This document shows positions 53,447 to 63,890 of a stretch of 64,000 nucleotides of DNA, piece after piece (position 1 is the stretch's first letter; each line of letters opens with the position of its first letter). The notes beneath the pieces were generated by a model. It ran no database searches and was not told where the DNA came from. It saw only the letters and a list, made by a program, of their open reading frames with translations. This DNA is from Flavobacterium sp. LC2016-23 (GTDB lineage Bacteria; Bacteroidota; Bacteroidia; Flavobacteriales; Flavobacteriaceae), in NCBI RefSeq assembly GCF_009674775.1, contig NZ_WKKE01000028.1, positions 1 to 64,000 of the forward strand. The letters run 5' to 3'. A program made the position numbers and the translations under genes.

Positions 53447-54655
53447 TTAGTTTTCGTAAAATAAATTAGTGTTATGTAAGTGTAACAATTGAAGTTCCTG
53501 CAGGAAAGAAACCTCCATATTTTGTAATTCAGAAGAGACATGTACTTTACTTTTACTGGAGAGTGCTTCTTTAATTAACAATTCATACAATCCGGAAATT
53601 GTTTTCCAGGTATACCTCCGCTCTGAGATTAGTGCCATTTGAGCCCCTATATTGTTTAACTGACGGGCTGTTACCGAATTTAAGGTTTCTACTAAATTTT
53701 CTGCTGACGAAAAGTAAATCGCTTTGCCTTCCGTAGTGGTGACATTGTAAGAAACTTTAAAGGCTAAAACGGGTAATTTTAGATACATGGCCTCTACAAG
53801 AGAAGGATTTGTACCTCCTGCTGAATGCCCGTGAATATATAATGCTGCATTTCCTCTGATTAAATCGATTTCCCGCTGCTCGTATATAGGATCAAATAAA
53901 TGAATGTTGGCGGCCTCTTTGTATGTTTCTTTTAATTTTTGTCCGTAGGGGCTGTTGTTCCAGTTTCCGACAAGTACCAGGGGCATATTCTTTTTTATTT
54001 TAAATGCTTCCAGTACTAAGTGTACATTGTTCTCCGGCTCAATCCTGCAGACTTTTACAGCGTATCTTGTTTGTAGAAAAGGATACTTTTCTACATCTGC
54101 TGTAGTTGGTAAAACTTTTAGTGTGTGATCTGCTCCATACGCAATGACGCGACTTAAGGTTTTGTATCGCAATGCTGTGTAATCCTGAATTGATTCATTG
54201 TCTGAAATATCAATGTGCGAATATTTAACCGCTATCTTCTCTGACCACCACAAATATAGTTTTGCCAGTAAGGACCATTTATCTCTTTTCCATTCGATAC
54301 CATCAATTGATATAATAACTTTCTTATTGGTAAAAAATCGTATAAAAGGTATTAGCCATGCGCCTGCGACACCCAAAATTAATAAAACATCATTTTTCAT
54401 CAGGGCATGAAGTATAGAAATAGAATCGTACGGAATACTTTGAATTCCATTTGCTTCAAGTGGGATATAGCGCAACTTTGCCCCTTTATAGGATCGCAAC
54501 TGTTCTTCTTTTTTATATTTCTTCTTAGAACAATAAACCGTAAAATCGTACTTGTCTGATAAGTTAGTTACTAAATGGTCCGCAAGGGTTTCAAATCCTC
54601 CGTATTTTGCCGGTAATCCTACTGTGCCAATAATGGCAATTCTTTTATTTTTCAT
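53447..54655 (-). CDS. DUF1972 glycosyltransferase (family 4/1 fold)
   Basis: 402 residues starting MKNKRIAIIGTVGLPAKYGGFETLADHL, the DUF1972/rhamnosyltransferase-type N-terminus. The C-terminal donor-site motif is GHSAGGTNPSLVEAMYLKLPVLAF. I use the ATG at 54655 over 54691 because it abuts the conserved core. This type often adds the second sugar (e.g. rhamnose or fucose) to the lipid-linked primer, consistent with its position beside the WecA-like gene. The exact sugar is unknown. Confidence 0.87.
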   Translation of the reverse strand: MKNKRIAIIGTVGLPAKYGGFETLADHLVTNLSDKYDFTVYCSKKKYKKEEQLRSYKGAKLRYIPLEANGIQSIPYDSISILHALMKNDVLLILGVAGAWLIPFIRFFTNKKVIISIDGIEWKRDKWSLLAKLYLWWSEKIAVKYSHIDISDNESIQDYTALRYKTLSRVIAYGADHTLKVLPTTADVEKYPFLQTRYAVKVCRIEPENNVHLVLEAFKIKKNMPLVLVGNWNNSPYGQKLKETYKEAANIHLFDPIYEQREIDLIRGNAALYIHGHSAGGTNPSLVEAMYLKLPVLAFKVSYNVTTTEGKAIYFSSAENLVETLNSVTARQLNNIGAQMALISERRYTWKTISGLYELLIKEALSSKSKVHVSSELQNMEVSFLQELQLLHLHNTNLFYEN

Positions 54656-54773
54656 CGTCTTTCTATTTTCTATATCCTTTGCCAAAATCATACTAAAAAA
54701 CCAAATACTTAATTATCAGTGTATTATAAATTACAAAATATTGAAATTTTCCATATTTTGGATTTAATTTCAT

Positions 54774-55844
54774 TTAGTGGAATAGTATTGCTGCCGATTG
54801 TTTTTCAAAATATTCCAAACTATATTCTTTACTCATCTCAAAAGCATTGGAACTCATCGTTTTATAAAGTTCTTTATTTTCAAACAACTCGTTCAGCTTA
54901 TCAGATATCTGATCAATTTTTTTACTTTCAATCAAATAACCGTTTTTTCCCTCTGTGACAAGTTCGGTAACACCACCAACGGGAGGAACAATCGTTGGCA
55001 GACCATAAGACATAGCTTCAAGAATGGTTAAGCCAAATGTTTCGACCCAAAGTTTTGGATCTGATAAATTCAAGACCACACTTGCTTCCCTGTAAAATGA
55101 ATGCGTATCTGTTTGTGTTGGATAAAGAAGTAAGTTCTCCGGAAGTTTTACATCTTTAAAGTAGTGCTCTATTTCTAAAACTGATGCATTGACCACCAGT
55201 TTAAATACATATCCCGAATTAGTCTGTGCTAATTTTAAAAATTGATCTACTCCTTTATAGGCTTTTAACGAGCATATCATTAAAACAATCTTTTTTTGTT
55301 TTTCTAAACTTTTGTTTGCGAAAGCCAATTTTACAAAGTCCTCTTCTAAAACATTATAAATCACTCTCTTTCGAATATGTACGGGTTCTGCATCTGCTAA
55401 AAATTTAGAAACATAAACCACCTCATCTGCAAATAAATTCACCACTCCAAAAAGAAATTTCTTGAATACAACAGGCTTCATACTCGTTTCGTGTACATGA
55501 TAAATCACTTTATTTCCTCGTATTCTTCCTGCAATGGCAGCCCCAAAAGGAAGTACGGTGTTAATATAGACCACATCATTCTTTTTTAAGCTGAACAACA
55601 ATTTACAAGCAAGCAACAACTGACTTATGGTTAGAAAAAGGAGTCTTAGCAAAGGATTTTTCATAAACCTGTACCAATAAAAATGATATTTTATATCCGG
55701 CAGTCCGGACAAAAAACCTGCTCTGCCACTGCAAGTGTACAAATGCAGATCGACACCTTTTTTAGCCCATCCTGTCAGTAATTGTTTTAGCACCTTGGGG
55801 CTTCCGCTATAATCGTTTAATAAATGAATTGCTATAACTCTCAT
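54774..55844 (-). CDS. Glycosyltransferase family 4
   Basis: A 356-residue GT-B transferase. N-terminal domain begins MRVIAIHLLNDYSGSPKVLKQLLTGWAKKG; C-terminal donor motif ETFGLTILEAMSYGLPTIVPPVGGVTELV. A hydrophobic patch (LLFLTISQLLLACKLLF) suggests membrane association. One base separates it from the upstream glycosyltransferase stop; a 118-bp gap precedes the DUF1972 gene. Confidence 0.9.
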   Translation of the reverse strand: MRVIAIHLLNDYSGSPKVLKQLLTGWAKKGVDLHLYTCSGRAGFLSGLPDIKYHFYWYRFMKNPLLRLLFLTISQLLLACKLLFSLKKNDVVYINTVLPFGAAIAGRIRGNKVIYHVHETSMKPVVFKKFLFGVVNLFADEVVYVSKFLADAEPVHIRKRVIYNVLEEDFVKLAFANKSLEKQKKIVLMICSLKAYKGVDQFLKLAQTNSGYVFKLVVNASVLEIEHYFKDVKLPENLLLYPTQTDTHSFYREASVVLNLSDPKLWVETFGLTILEAMSYGLPTIVPPVGGVTELVTEGKNGYLIESKKIDQISDKLNELFENKELYKTMSSNAFEMSKEYSLEYFEKQSAAILFH

Positions 55845-55845
55845 A

Positions 55846-57072
55846 TCATAAGGTATTATAAATTGTTCTCAGATGTTCACCTCTGCTCTCCCATGTAAAT
55901 CTTTCCAGATAGCGTTTTCTTGCCGCAGCGCTCATTTCCCTTAATAATGCATTATTTAAGTATAATGTACTTAAAGCTTCTTTCAAATTAGAAACCGTTT
56001 CAGCATAATTGGAGTGTGGAATTACAAAGCCGCATTGAGGTGTTATGTACTGGCCGGGACCAATATTATCAAGGCAGATCACCGGCAGTCCAAAAGACAA
56101 GGCTTCTGCCACAACCATTCCCGCACCTTCATGCGATGGAAACATAAATACGCTTGCTTTTTGATACAGCTTCATCAGTGCTGTACGTTCTATCCATTCT
56201 ATTATTTCAACATTATCCTGAATTTTGCTCTCTGTTATTATCTTTTCATAAAGCCCCCTTTCTGGTCCTGATCCTACCAGTATGAGTTTGCAATTGGCAC
56301 GCTCTGATACAGGAATAGACTCCAGAAACAAAATAAAAGAACGTATGGTAAGGTCGAATCCTTTAAGTGGTACAAAACGTCCGGCGCTGATCACCTGAAA
56401 GTTGTTCTTTTTGTCTTTATCTTCCGTACTAAAATCTTCTGACGCTACAGACGGAAAGACAGAGTAAGAACTTCCTTTTAGATGAAGTTTCTCTGCTACT
56501 CCGGTATTCATGCACCATATATGGCTGGCATTGGTTACTGTTTTTTTAAGCCCTGTTGAATACTTCCAGAATAAATTCTTTACAAGCCAGGTAAGACGAT
56601 CTTTGATGATGTATTTAATTTGGTAAGGTTTCAGATAAACACGCGGAATGAGCGGATGGTGTCCTACCGGGCCCCAAACCAAAGGTTTCCCGAGTTTCCA
56701 TAAAAAACTGGGTGTCCAGTCGTTATGGAAATTTACGTTGTGCACAATATCAAAATCAAGTTGTTTCTTTTTGATATGAGCAACGATTCCTTTTTGCCAC
56801 ATATAATAATACAAAAGGGCACCGCGGCTTCCTTTCTTCCAAAACCGCATCCAGTAGGGAAGATCAAAATACAGAAAAGTAATATTGTTATAAATGGTAC
56901 CGGGATTTTGCTTCATATACAATTCAATTGCCTCCCGGTTATTTTCCCTGGTAACAGCAATTACCTTATTAAATCGGGCTATTTGTCTGACGAAGTTCCA
57001 GCCCATTGCATCTTCTGATCCTTTAAAGGGATTCACGGCATAGCAGCTGGCCAAAATGGTTTTCGTATTCAT
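55846..57072 (-). CDS. Glycosyltransferase family 4
   Basis: 408 residues, GT-B fold. The N-terminus MNTKTILASCYAVNPFKGSEDAMGWNFVRQIARF is typical of the GT4 group with a GSE loop. The donor site is FPSHEGAGMVVAEALSFGLPVICLDN. It overlaps the acyltransferase stop by four bases (ATGA-type coupling). Confidence 0.9.
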   Translation of the reverse strand: MNTKTILASCYAVNPFKGSEDAMGWNFVRQIARFNKVIAVTRENNREAIELYMKQNPGTIYNNITFLYFDLPYWMRFWKKGSRGALLYYYMWQKGIVAHIKKKQLDFDIVHNVNFHNDWTPSFLWKLGKPLVWGPVGHHPLIPRVYLKPYQIKYIIKDRLTWLVKNLFWKYSTGLKKTVTNASHIWCMNTGVAEKLHLKGSSYSVFPSVASEDFSTEDKDKKNNFQVISAGRFVPLKGFDLTIRSFILFLESIPVSERANCKLILVGSGPERGLYEKIITESKIQDNVEIIEWIERTALMKLYQKASVFMFPSHEGAGMVVAEALSFGLPVICLDNIGPGQYITPQCGFVIPHSNYAETVSNLKEALSTLYLNNALLREMSAAARKRYLERFTWESRGEHLRTIYNTL

Positions 57073-57758
57073 GGTCTCGCTTTTAAAAGTTTAGAAGGTA
57101 CTCCTCCTATTATACAATCCTTAGGAAATGATGTAGTAACAACACTCCCTGCGGCTATCACACAGCCATCTCCGATTTCTACGCCGTCCAGAATGGTTAC
57201 TTTGCTTCCAATCCAGCAATTTTTGCCAATCTTTATTCCTTTTCGGGTAACTCCCTGATGTCTTATTAAAATATCTTTCTGGTCACAAATGTGGTTCTCG
57301 GGATGACAGCTTAGATATTGTCCTGCAATACAATCATCTCCAATTTCAAGACCGCCCGCTCCTCCGAGATAGGCAAACTCGCCAATACCGACGTTATTCC
57401 CTATTACAATCCTGTCTCCAAGATTATTTAACGAGGTTGAAATTATGATTCGGCTGAAGGCTCCTATACTTACATTATCGCCAAACCAAATTCCGTTTTT
57501 ACCCAGAGCCGAAATAGCAACATAATTACCTAATCGTAAAAACCGCCCCCAGTGTATTTTTGACGGATTGAAAAAAGTTACGTCTTTACCCAACATAAGT
57601 CCTTTTGTCTTTTTGAAATAAAAAACAACTCTTAATCCTCTGATAATGGCGATACCCTGTATCCAGAAAAATTGTATCAGGGCTGCCGAATCCAAACGAT
57701 CGTCAAACTTAAAATCAGGATTGCGCAGCTGTATCAGTTTTTGTAAAAGTTTTTTCAT
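57069..57758 (-). CDS. Hexapeptide-repeat acyltransferase
   Basis: A 229-residue left-handed beta-helix acyltransferase, WbbJ/LacA-like. Repeats are visible as IGAFSRIIIS, IGNNVGIGEFAYLGG, IGDDCIAG, IGKNCWIGSKVTILDGVEIGDGCVIAAGSVVT, ending in the GGVPSKLLKARP tail. The catalytic His region is in LSCHPENHIC. It probably O-acetylates a sugar of the polysaccharide. One base separates it from the upstream fusion gene. Confidence 0.9.
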   Translation of the reverse strand: MKKLLQKLIQLRNPDFKFDDRLDSAALIQFFWIQGIAIIRGLRVVFYFKKTKGLMLGKDVTFFNPSKIHWGRFLRLGNYVAISALGKNGIWFGDNVSIGAFSRIIISTSLNNLGDRIVIGNNVGIGEFAYLGGAGGLEIGDDCIAGQYLSCHPENHICDQKDILIRHQGVTRKGIKIGKNCWIGSKVTILDGVEIGDGCVIAAGSVVTTSFPKDCIIGGVPSKLLKARP

Positions 57759-57759
57759 A

Positions 57760-60120
57760 TCAGCTGTTGATTAAAGTTTGCAAAACAATACGCAGGGTGT
57801 GATCTATTTCTTTATTTTCAATTGTTTTATAAATTGTAGTACTGCTGGTTTGCTGCAGTTTACTAAAGAGGCTGCAGTAATTAATCGTCAGTTCATTTAT
57901 AATTTTCTCATCGAGTTCTTTTTTTCTGTTGAGAATAGTTTGTGCATCGGCAAAAAGAAAAAAATTGAACTTTGGCTTCAGCAGTAATTTGTATCCCAGA
58001 AATGATATTTTTTTGGACAGAACAAGATTACTTCTTTTGCTGTCTTCTATAAAATCAAAGTAATAACGATCATAAATCACCACATATCCTCGTAGGGTAT
58101 ATTTTGTAAAAATGATAAACTGTCCAAAAAAATAATCGGTATAATAGTAGGCAAACCGTATTAAAGAAGATAGTATATTTTGATTCGTACCGGAATGAGG
58201 CAGTGTATTTTCAAAACTTTCCTGAGCCTTTTTTCCTCTAAAAAGGACACTTATAATAGGCAAAACAGAAGGACGGTGGCGCAAAACTACTACGGGTTTT
58301 CGTAGTTGTTTTTCAACCATATATTTTACATTTTCGATTATGGTTGATTTTCCTGCTCCGTCGACACCACTAAAAGTTATTACATACCCTTTCGAGAAAG
58401 GGCTGAAAAGTTTGTCATACAGGTAATACAATAAATTTATAAAATAAAAGATTCCTCTGTTTTGTTTATTTCTTCTGAGGTCTTTAAGCAAATCGCTTTT
58501 ATTCAGACAAACGTCCTGAATATCCTGATCTGAATCATTTTTTACAAGCTGATCTGGCTTATGCTCTTTGTACATTTTATATTTTTGGGGAACTGCTGCA
58601 CCATTCAAAATATAAAATCCATTTAGATAGCTTTGCGTATCTAAAAACGATAAACATTTTACTCCAAAGCTATTCATACAAGTATTGTCTAAGGCTTTTT
58701 GAGCATCCATAAAAACAATATTTCTTCTTTTAAATTCCCAAATTAAATCGATTGATAAAATAGATCCATCTATCATTACCACTTGTAAGGTGTTCATAAA
58801 AGATTTTTTATTCTGAGACACTTTTACCACTAAGGAATGTTTTTTTAGCAAATTAAAAATTGCTGCAGAAAGGCTTTTGTCAATCAGCAAATCAATATCT
58901 GAATTCACACTTAGCCTGTCAGGATATTCGTTTGGAAATTTAATGGCTGCATAATCTTTATTTTGCAAGGCATCAAAAACATCCATAATGACAAGCTCTC
59001 TGGCTGTTTTTTCTTCTATGGCAAATTCATTCAAAGCATCATTCCAGACTTGTAATAACCAGTCTACCTGAAGGTGCCATTTAGGCTGAAAAGAATATAT
59101 TCTCAGGTAATTCATGCAGTTTATAAGCAGATAATACTTTAAATATTTACCAAATATTTCTAAATCATAATTAAAAAGAAAACTGGCAGACTCTCCGCTG
59201 CATTGCTCTTTTATATCGTTATAAATTTCTTTCCATGATTTTCGGTCTACTAAAATTCCCTGCTGTATAATAAAATGGAAATAATCAAAGCCGGTTGGCC
59301 TGTCATAAGCGAATAATTCCCAATCGTATAATGAAATTTTTTCTTTAGATTCAAACATGTTCCATGAGGTGAAATCACCATGCGAAAGAGATACATTGAT
59401 ATAATCGTCCCCGGAAATGTCATCCAGGAGCATGCCTATTTTTCTGAGCATATTTTTAGGTATTCTGCCATCGGTGATTTGATTGAAACCAAACTTTAAT
59501 TCATTAAATAATTTCCAGTCTTGAATTTGAATCAGGTGGTTTCCTCTAAAATTCATTTCAGTCAGCGCTTTCAGGTGCGCAATCTCAATTTTTTTGGTAC
59601 GTTTCCCGCCGCCTGTGATATCAGAAAGCTGAAGCACGTGTTCTGAAATCTGTTTTGTTTTTGGAATTTGAAAAAAATCAAAAGCCACACCGGACAAAAT
59701 TTTATGCTCGGATTTAATTAATCTTTTTGCATTGGTGGTGGTTGCTATCTTAAAGAAAGAGGCATCGGTATATAAAATGGCTTTATTATTAGCCCCGATA
59801 GTTCCTGTAAATAGGGCCCAGTTGTCTGTACAATCAAAAAAAGAATTTTCCTGTTTTTTAAAATAGTAGGTCATTTTATTGAAAACAATTTTCTGCACTT
59901 TTAGTCCAAAGACCATTTTAACTGCCCAGGTAAACATCCTGGCGCGAATGCCTCCTACATTGTAAAACTTCAGGAAAAGAGGCTCTGTATTATTGGCGTT
60001 CCAAATCCATCTTATTGTACCATTAGGATTTTTAATAAACAGAACATCCTGAACCACATCCTGTTCACTGATTTTTTGATTCGAAATAGTGTACCCGATT
60101 TTGCTAAATATATTTTCCAT
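57760..60120 (-). CDS. Three-part fusion: phosphotransferase, NT-like, thymidylate-kinase-like
   Basis: 786 residues. Residues about 120-340 resemble an aminoglycoside/choline-kinase-fold phosphotransferase (LSHGDFTSWNMF with His247/Asp249/Asn254, then LYDWELF with Asp266). Residues about 375-510 look like a nucleotidyltransferase-type domain (VNSDIDLLID, Asp408/Asp410, and SIDLIWEF). Residues 578-786 are a thymidylate-kinase-like P-loop (FSGVDGAGKST, YDRYYFDF). Such kinases could phosphorylate a sugar or polymer end. The combination inside a polysaccharide operon suggests polymer modification or chain-length control. No specific activity is claimed. Confidence 0.75.
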   Translation of the reverse strand: MENIFSKIGYTISNQKISEQDVVQDVLFIKNPNGTIRWIWNANNTEPLFLKFYNVGGIRARMFTWAVKMVFGLKVQKIVFNKMTYYFKKQENSFFDCTDNWALFTGTIGANNKAILYTDASFFKIATTTNAKRLIKSEHKILSGVAFDFFQIPKTKQISEHVLQLSDITGGGKRTKKIEIAHLKALTEMNFRGNHLIQIQDWKLFNELKFGFNQITDGRIPKNMLRKIGMLLDDISGDDYINVSLSHGDFTSWNMFESKEKISLYDWELFAYDRPTGFDYFHFIIQQGILVDRKSWKEIYNDIKEQCSGESASFLFNYDLEIFGKYLKYYLLINCMNYLRIYSFQPKWHLQVDWLLQVWNDALNEFAIEEKTARELVIMDVFDALQNKDYAAIKFPNEYPDRLSVNSDIDLLIDKSLSAAIFNLLKKHSLVVKVSQNKKSFMNTLQVVMIDGSILSIDLIWEFKRRNIVFMDAQKALDNTCMNSFGVKCLSFLDTQSYLNGFYILNGAAVPQKYKMYKEHKPDQLVKNDSDQDIQDVCLNKSDLLKDLRRNKQNRGIFYFINLLYYLYDKLFSPFSKGYVITFSGVDGAGKSTIIENVKYMVEKQLRKPVVVLRHRPSVLPIISVLFRGKKAQESFENTLPHSGTNQNILSSLIRFAYYYTDYFFGQFIIFTKYTLRGYVVIYDRYYFDFIEDSKRSNLVLSKKISFLGYKLLLKPKFNFFLFADAQTILNRKKELDEKIINELTINYCSLFSKLQQTSSTTIYKTIENKEIDHTLRIVLQTLINS

Positions 60121-60255
60121 GATAAAAAAGTTTTATTAATCAACCTGTTGGAAAAATCGTGCCTTAACCGTAAATTACTTATTTACAGTGATTTACGATA
60201 AAAATATTTTGCCTAACTTTCCATATTATGGAAAAACAGCATTATTTTGGAAACT

Positions 60256-61548
60256 TTACAGTGCCACGAGATCCGGTCTTTTCTTTCGTAAATAAATTTT
60301 CTGTCTTGTAGTTAAATGTTTATTGCTTTTAAAACAAACTGAAAAGATGATCATCTGATAAAACAAAATTCCATAATTGCTTTCCCCAAAAATCCCAAAC
60401 TCTGTAAAGGAATTTATCAAGACCGGAATAAGCATTCCGATAAGCATTAGACGATTTTCTTTGTCCTCATAAAAAAACGCCCTGAGCGTAAAGAACATTT
60501 GAAAAATTGCCGTACAAAGGCCAATAAATCCCAAATTCATGAGTACCTGCATAAAAGTATTGTGTGTCATTTTACCGGGATACGTGTGTACGCTCTGAAA
60601 AAACTCTTTGTAATCAATTCTCATATAACCAAAGCCTAAAAGGGGCTCTCTGGGCAGCCCTTCGGTGATGAGAGCCTGCCAAAACGGTAAGCGGCCCGTT
60701 AAGGTCATAATCTCTTCCAGACGCTTCTGATCGCCTCCTTTTAAGATAATCTGATTTACGGCAAAGGGAACTACCATAAATACTCCTGCAATAATAGCCA
60801 GTTTTAAGCCTTTCTTTTTAGTTTGATTAATATGGAAAAAAATAATTAAAAGTACGCCGATCAGTGAAGATCTTGAACCTGTCATAAATAAGGCGTAAAA
60901 AATAACCAGAATTTTTATAATGGTCCATACTTTGCTTTTTTTTCGGTACAAATCAAAAATAAGACAGGCCACCCCAACTCCGGCAAGCATTCCCAATTCG
61001 TTTGGGTTCATCATCACGCCGCCCAGCCTGGCTTCCTCTCCTCCGTTGGTCAGCCGGAAAAAAGTATCCGGATCAATCCACATTCCGATAACGAAAATAG
61101 TCTGCAAAACAAATACGGAATTTCCCAGGAGATGATATAAACGTATGGAATGTCCCTCAAAAAATGCATCTGCTATTTTCAGGCTTTTGATAAAAAAGAA
61201 CGCGAAAACAAGACTTTGAAAAGTCATAAACCACTGCAATGCACTAAAGCACGGATTAGTACTCCACATAAAGGATAAAAAGCCCAGGGTCAAATAGCCA
61301 AAATAAAACAATGGCGAAAAGATGTTTTTATAACTTAACGTATTTACTGCGCCATAGCGAATGATTTTATAATAGATCCCAATAGAAGAGAGCATTAGCC
61401 CCATCCGGCCTACTACTTTTATTGCCCTTGTAATATTTACATTTTCGCTCCAGGTGAAAAAACAGGCGATCATAAGCAGTAAAACAATAAACATATAATT
61501 GTTGATGGTTTTTAAAAACGGTTCGTGGCTAATTATGGGCTCTTTCAT
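60256..61548 (-). CDS. O-antigen ligase/polymerase-like membrane protein (Wzy/WaaL)
   Basis: 430 residues with about eleven membrane helices. The Wzy/WaaL-type loop is seen in the region from GRLPFWQALITEGLPREPLLGFGY to THNTFMQVLMNLGFIGL. It should polymerise or ligate lipid-linked repeat units at the periplasmic face. It overlaps the upstream glycosyltransferase stop by four bases; a 135-bp gap then separates it from the fusion gene. Confidence 0.85.
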   Translation of the reverse strand: MKEPIISHEPFLKTINNYMFIVLLLMIACFFTWSENVNITRAIKVVGRMGLMLSSIGIYYKIIRYGAVNTLSYKNIFSPLFYFGYLTLGFLSFMWSTNPCFSALQWFMTFQSLVFAFFFIKSLKIADAFFEGHSIRLYHLLGNSVFVLQTIFVIGMWIDPDTFFRLTNGGEEARLGGVMMNPNELGMLAGVGVACLIFDLYRKKSKVWTIIKILVIFYALFMTGSRSSLIGVLLIIFFHINQTKKKGLKLAIIAGVFMVVPFAVNQIILKGGDQKRLEEIMTLTGRLPFWQALITEGLPREPLLGFGYMRIDYKEFFQSVHTYPGKMTHNTFMQVLMNLGFIGLCTAIFQMFFTLRAFFYEDKENRLMLIGMLIPVLINSFTEFGIFGESNYGILFYQMIIFSVCFKSNKHLTTRQKIYLRKKRPDLVAL

Positions 61549-62663
61549 ACTATTTGATATAAATCTGTATTGAACTTTAAGAGTAAACTATTCCAGTTAT
61601 AATTTTCTTTTACCATGTTTATGGCATTACGCTGCATGGCTATAAACTCTTCCTGTTTATTGTAAACCACAAACATCTCGCTCATGGCTTCTTCCAGCTT
61701 TTCACTACTTTGACAGTAAATGGTTCTGCCTGAATTGTATTTTACAACTTCGGATCCGATATTGGTGGCATCGGTTACGATACAGGGTTTTCCATAACTT
61801 GCGGCTTCAATAACGGAAAGTGGCAAACCTTCATTTCTTGACGGATGAACAAAAACATCCATTTTCTGTAATAATTCATCCTTTTCCTCACCGTATTTAC
61901 TTCCGTAAAGAATCACGCAATTATCTAATAAATTTCTGGAAATTATATCCTGCAGCTCGTTTCTTTCTTTACTGTCACCTAGAATCCATAACATAGAAGA
62001 AGGTTCTTTGCTATGAAACTTTTTGAATGCTTTTATCAGGGTATCTAAGCCTTTCGTATAAATATCCAGCCTTCCTATAAATCCAAAAACAATAGTATCC
62101 TGTGCAACTTTCTTTAACTCTATTGCAGGATTCTGTTCGAAACCATAGGGCAGCAGAATAATCTTTCCGGTATTAAAAATCCTTTTTAAACCGTGTACTT
62201 CACTTTTACCAATACAATGAATATTATGAGCCTTTTGAAGCATTTTTTTTTCAAAAAAATAAAAATAGATACTCTTTATAATACTGTTCTTTTTTATTGC
62301 TATGGTATTATAAGCTCCGTGGGGCGTTATGACAAATTTTATATTACAGCGGAACAATAGCTTCGCAAGAGCATAATACACAGGAATCCAGCCTCCATGA
62401 AGATGAAAAATGGCTTTGCCTTTTTTTTGGATTATTGCCTCCTTAAGCTCTTTTGAAAACGAAAAAGGAAACCTTTTCTTTTGAAAGAGCCTTGTTTCAA
62501 AATTACGCGGTTCATAATTTATTTCCAGATCTTCAGTAATACCCCATACGGCTACCTTTTCTCCAAAAGCAACTTGTTTTTGTGCCAGTTGGTGTACTAC
62601 TTTATTAACCCCATTCATTCTTTGAGGATTTGCTTTTCCGAGAATTAAGTGAATTATTTCCAT
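61545..62663 (-). CDS. Glycosyltransferase family 4
   Basis: 372 residues starting MEIIHLILGKANPQRMNGVNKVVHQLA (ATG at 62663). The longer frame to 62699 runs further into the flippase gene without conserved residues. The acceptor-domain GxN loop and donor motif HPSRNEGLPLSVIEAASYGKPCIVTD mark GT4. It overlaps the end of the flippase gene by ten bases. Confidence 0.9.
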   Translation of the reverse strand: MEIIHLILGKANPQRMNGVNKVVHQLAQKQVAFGEKVAVWGITEDLEINYEPRNFETRLFQKKRFPFSFSKELKEAIIQKKGKAIFHLHGGWIPVYYALAKLLFRCNIKFVITPHGAYNTIAIKKNSIIKSIYFYFFEKKMLQKAHNIHCIGKSEVHGLKRIFNTGKIILLPYGFEQNPAIELKKVAQDTIVFGFIGRLDIYTKGLDTLIKAFKKFHSKEPSSMLWILGDSKERNELQDIISRNLLDNCVILYGSKYGEEKDELLQKMDVFVHPSRNEGLPLSVIEAASYGKPCIVTDATNIGSEVVKYNSGRTIYCQSSEKLEEAMSEMFVVYNKQEEFIAMQRNAINMVKENYNWNSLLLKFNTDLYQIV

Positions 62664-63880
62664 AGCTGAAATTGTTTTTTGTTTAATTGATACCGCCAAT
62701 ATAAAATCATAACGATTTGATTGCCTATAAGACCTGCAACAGCTCCGTAAAGCCCCGAATAGTGTAATAAAAAATGAAAAGTGGCCAGCGAAGCAATAAA
62801 AGAGAGTAAATAACCTGTGAAAAAAATCTTGTTCAGCATCAGTACCCTTACGATAATTCGGATCGGATATCCTAAAAAAATAAAGAAATAAAGTATCGCT
62901 ACCATTTTGATGACGTAACCATAATGCTGGTATTTAGAACCTCCGGCCAAAACGATTATCTGATTGGAAAAAATAAAGAACAGAAAGGTTAATACACCAA
63001 AAACGCACGCTCCTGTTAAAGTCAGTCTGAGCAGATAGTTTTTTGCTGCGGTACTGTTCTGGTGGTATAACAAAGCTATTTTAGGCAGGAAGTAATTTTC
63101 AATCGTTTGTAACCCGATATTTATGATTCCAAAAAAAGATTGTACCAGTCGTAAAGCACCTAAAGCTTCAATCCCCAGGTAGATTCCGGCCACCAGTATA
63201 AAAAAATTACTGGAACTCCACTGTACTACCGCTACACTTAATAACCATTTGCCCTGTTTTAAATGCTCCCTGACAAACAGCCTCCAGATAATGGGTTTTT
63301 GATAATTTTTAACCATAAAGAAAAAACCGGGCAGCGTCGCAATTAAATTGGAAAGACCTATAAATAAAAGCACTTGAGGAAGGCTTATTTTAGGTAATAC
63401 AAAAATTAAGGCAACCAAAACCAGAAACAAAATATCCATGACGAATACCTCTTTAATTCGGGATAAACCCAAAAGTAATTTTCTGAAAAAATCATTAATT
63501 AAAAATCCTGTAACAAAACAAATCACATCAACCGGGCTTACCTGAAATAAGCCGGTTTTTGTGAAAATTTGGGATAGTATTGCTATTAATATTGGGGGAA
63601 TAAATAACAATAAGACTATCCCGAGAAATAATGTGGTAATATATTGTTTTTTGTTTTCAATTTTTACAACAATAACCTGAAAGGGCTGTATAACCAACGC
63701 ATTAGTAATACTTACCAGTAAATACAGGAACAGCACAATCGAAGCGTAGATACCAAAGCTTTTAATGTCCAGCTTCTGCGCTAACAAAAGGGTCAGGCAA
63801 AAATTGGTACCACTGCTAATTACCTGATCAGCAAAAGCTAAAAAAGAATCTCTGGCGATAAAGGATTTTAATGCATGCAT
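62654..63880 (-). CDS. Wzx-like polysaccharide flippase (MATE/MVF fold)
   Basis: 408 residues with about twelve membrane helices and the polysaccharide-export opening MHALKSFIARDSFLAFADQVISSGTNFCLTLLLA. It should flip lipid-linked repeat units across the inner membrane for the Wzy-like polymerase encoded downstream. It lies ten bases after the stop of a partial gene that continues off the window. Confidence 0.85.
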   Translation of the reverse strand: MHALKSFIARDSFLAFADQVISSGTNFCLTLLLAQKLDIKSFGIYASIVLFLYLLVSITNALVIQPFQVIVVKIENKKQYITTLFLGIVLLLFIPPILIAILSQIFTKTGLFQVSPVDVICFVTGFLINDFFRKLLLGLSRIKEVFVMDILFLVLVALIFVLPKISLPQVLLFIGLSNLIATLPGFFFMVKNYQKPIIWRLFVREHLKQGKWLLSVAVVQWSSSNFFILVAGIYLGIEALGALRLVQSFFGIINIGLQTIENYFLPKIALLYHQNSTAAKNYLLRLTLTGACVFGVLTFLFFIFSNQIIVLAGGSKYQHYGYVIKMVAILYFFIFLGYPIRIIVRVLMLNKIFFTGYLLSFIASLATFHFLLHYSGLYGAVAGLIGNQIVMILYWRYQLNKKQFQLWK

Positions 63881-63890
63881 GGTGTAAAAA

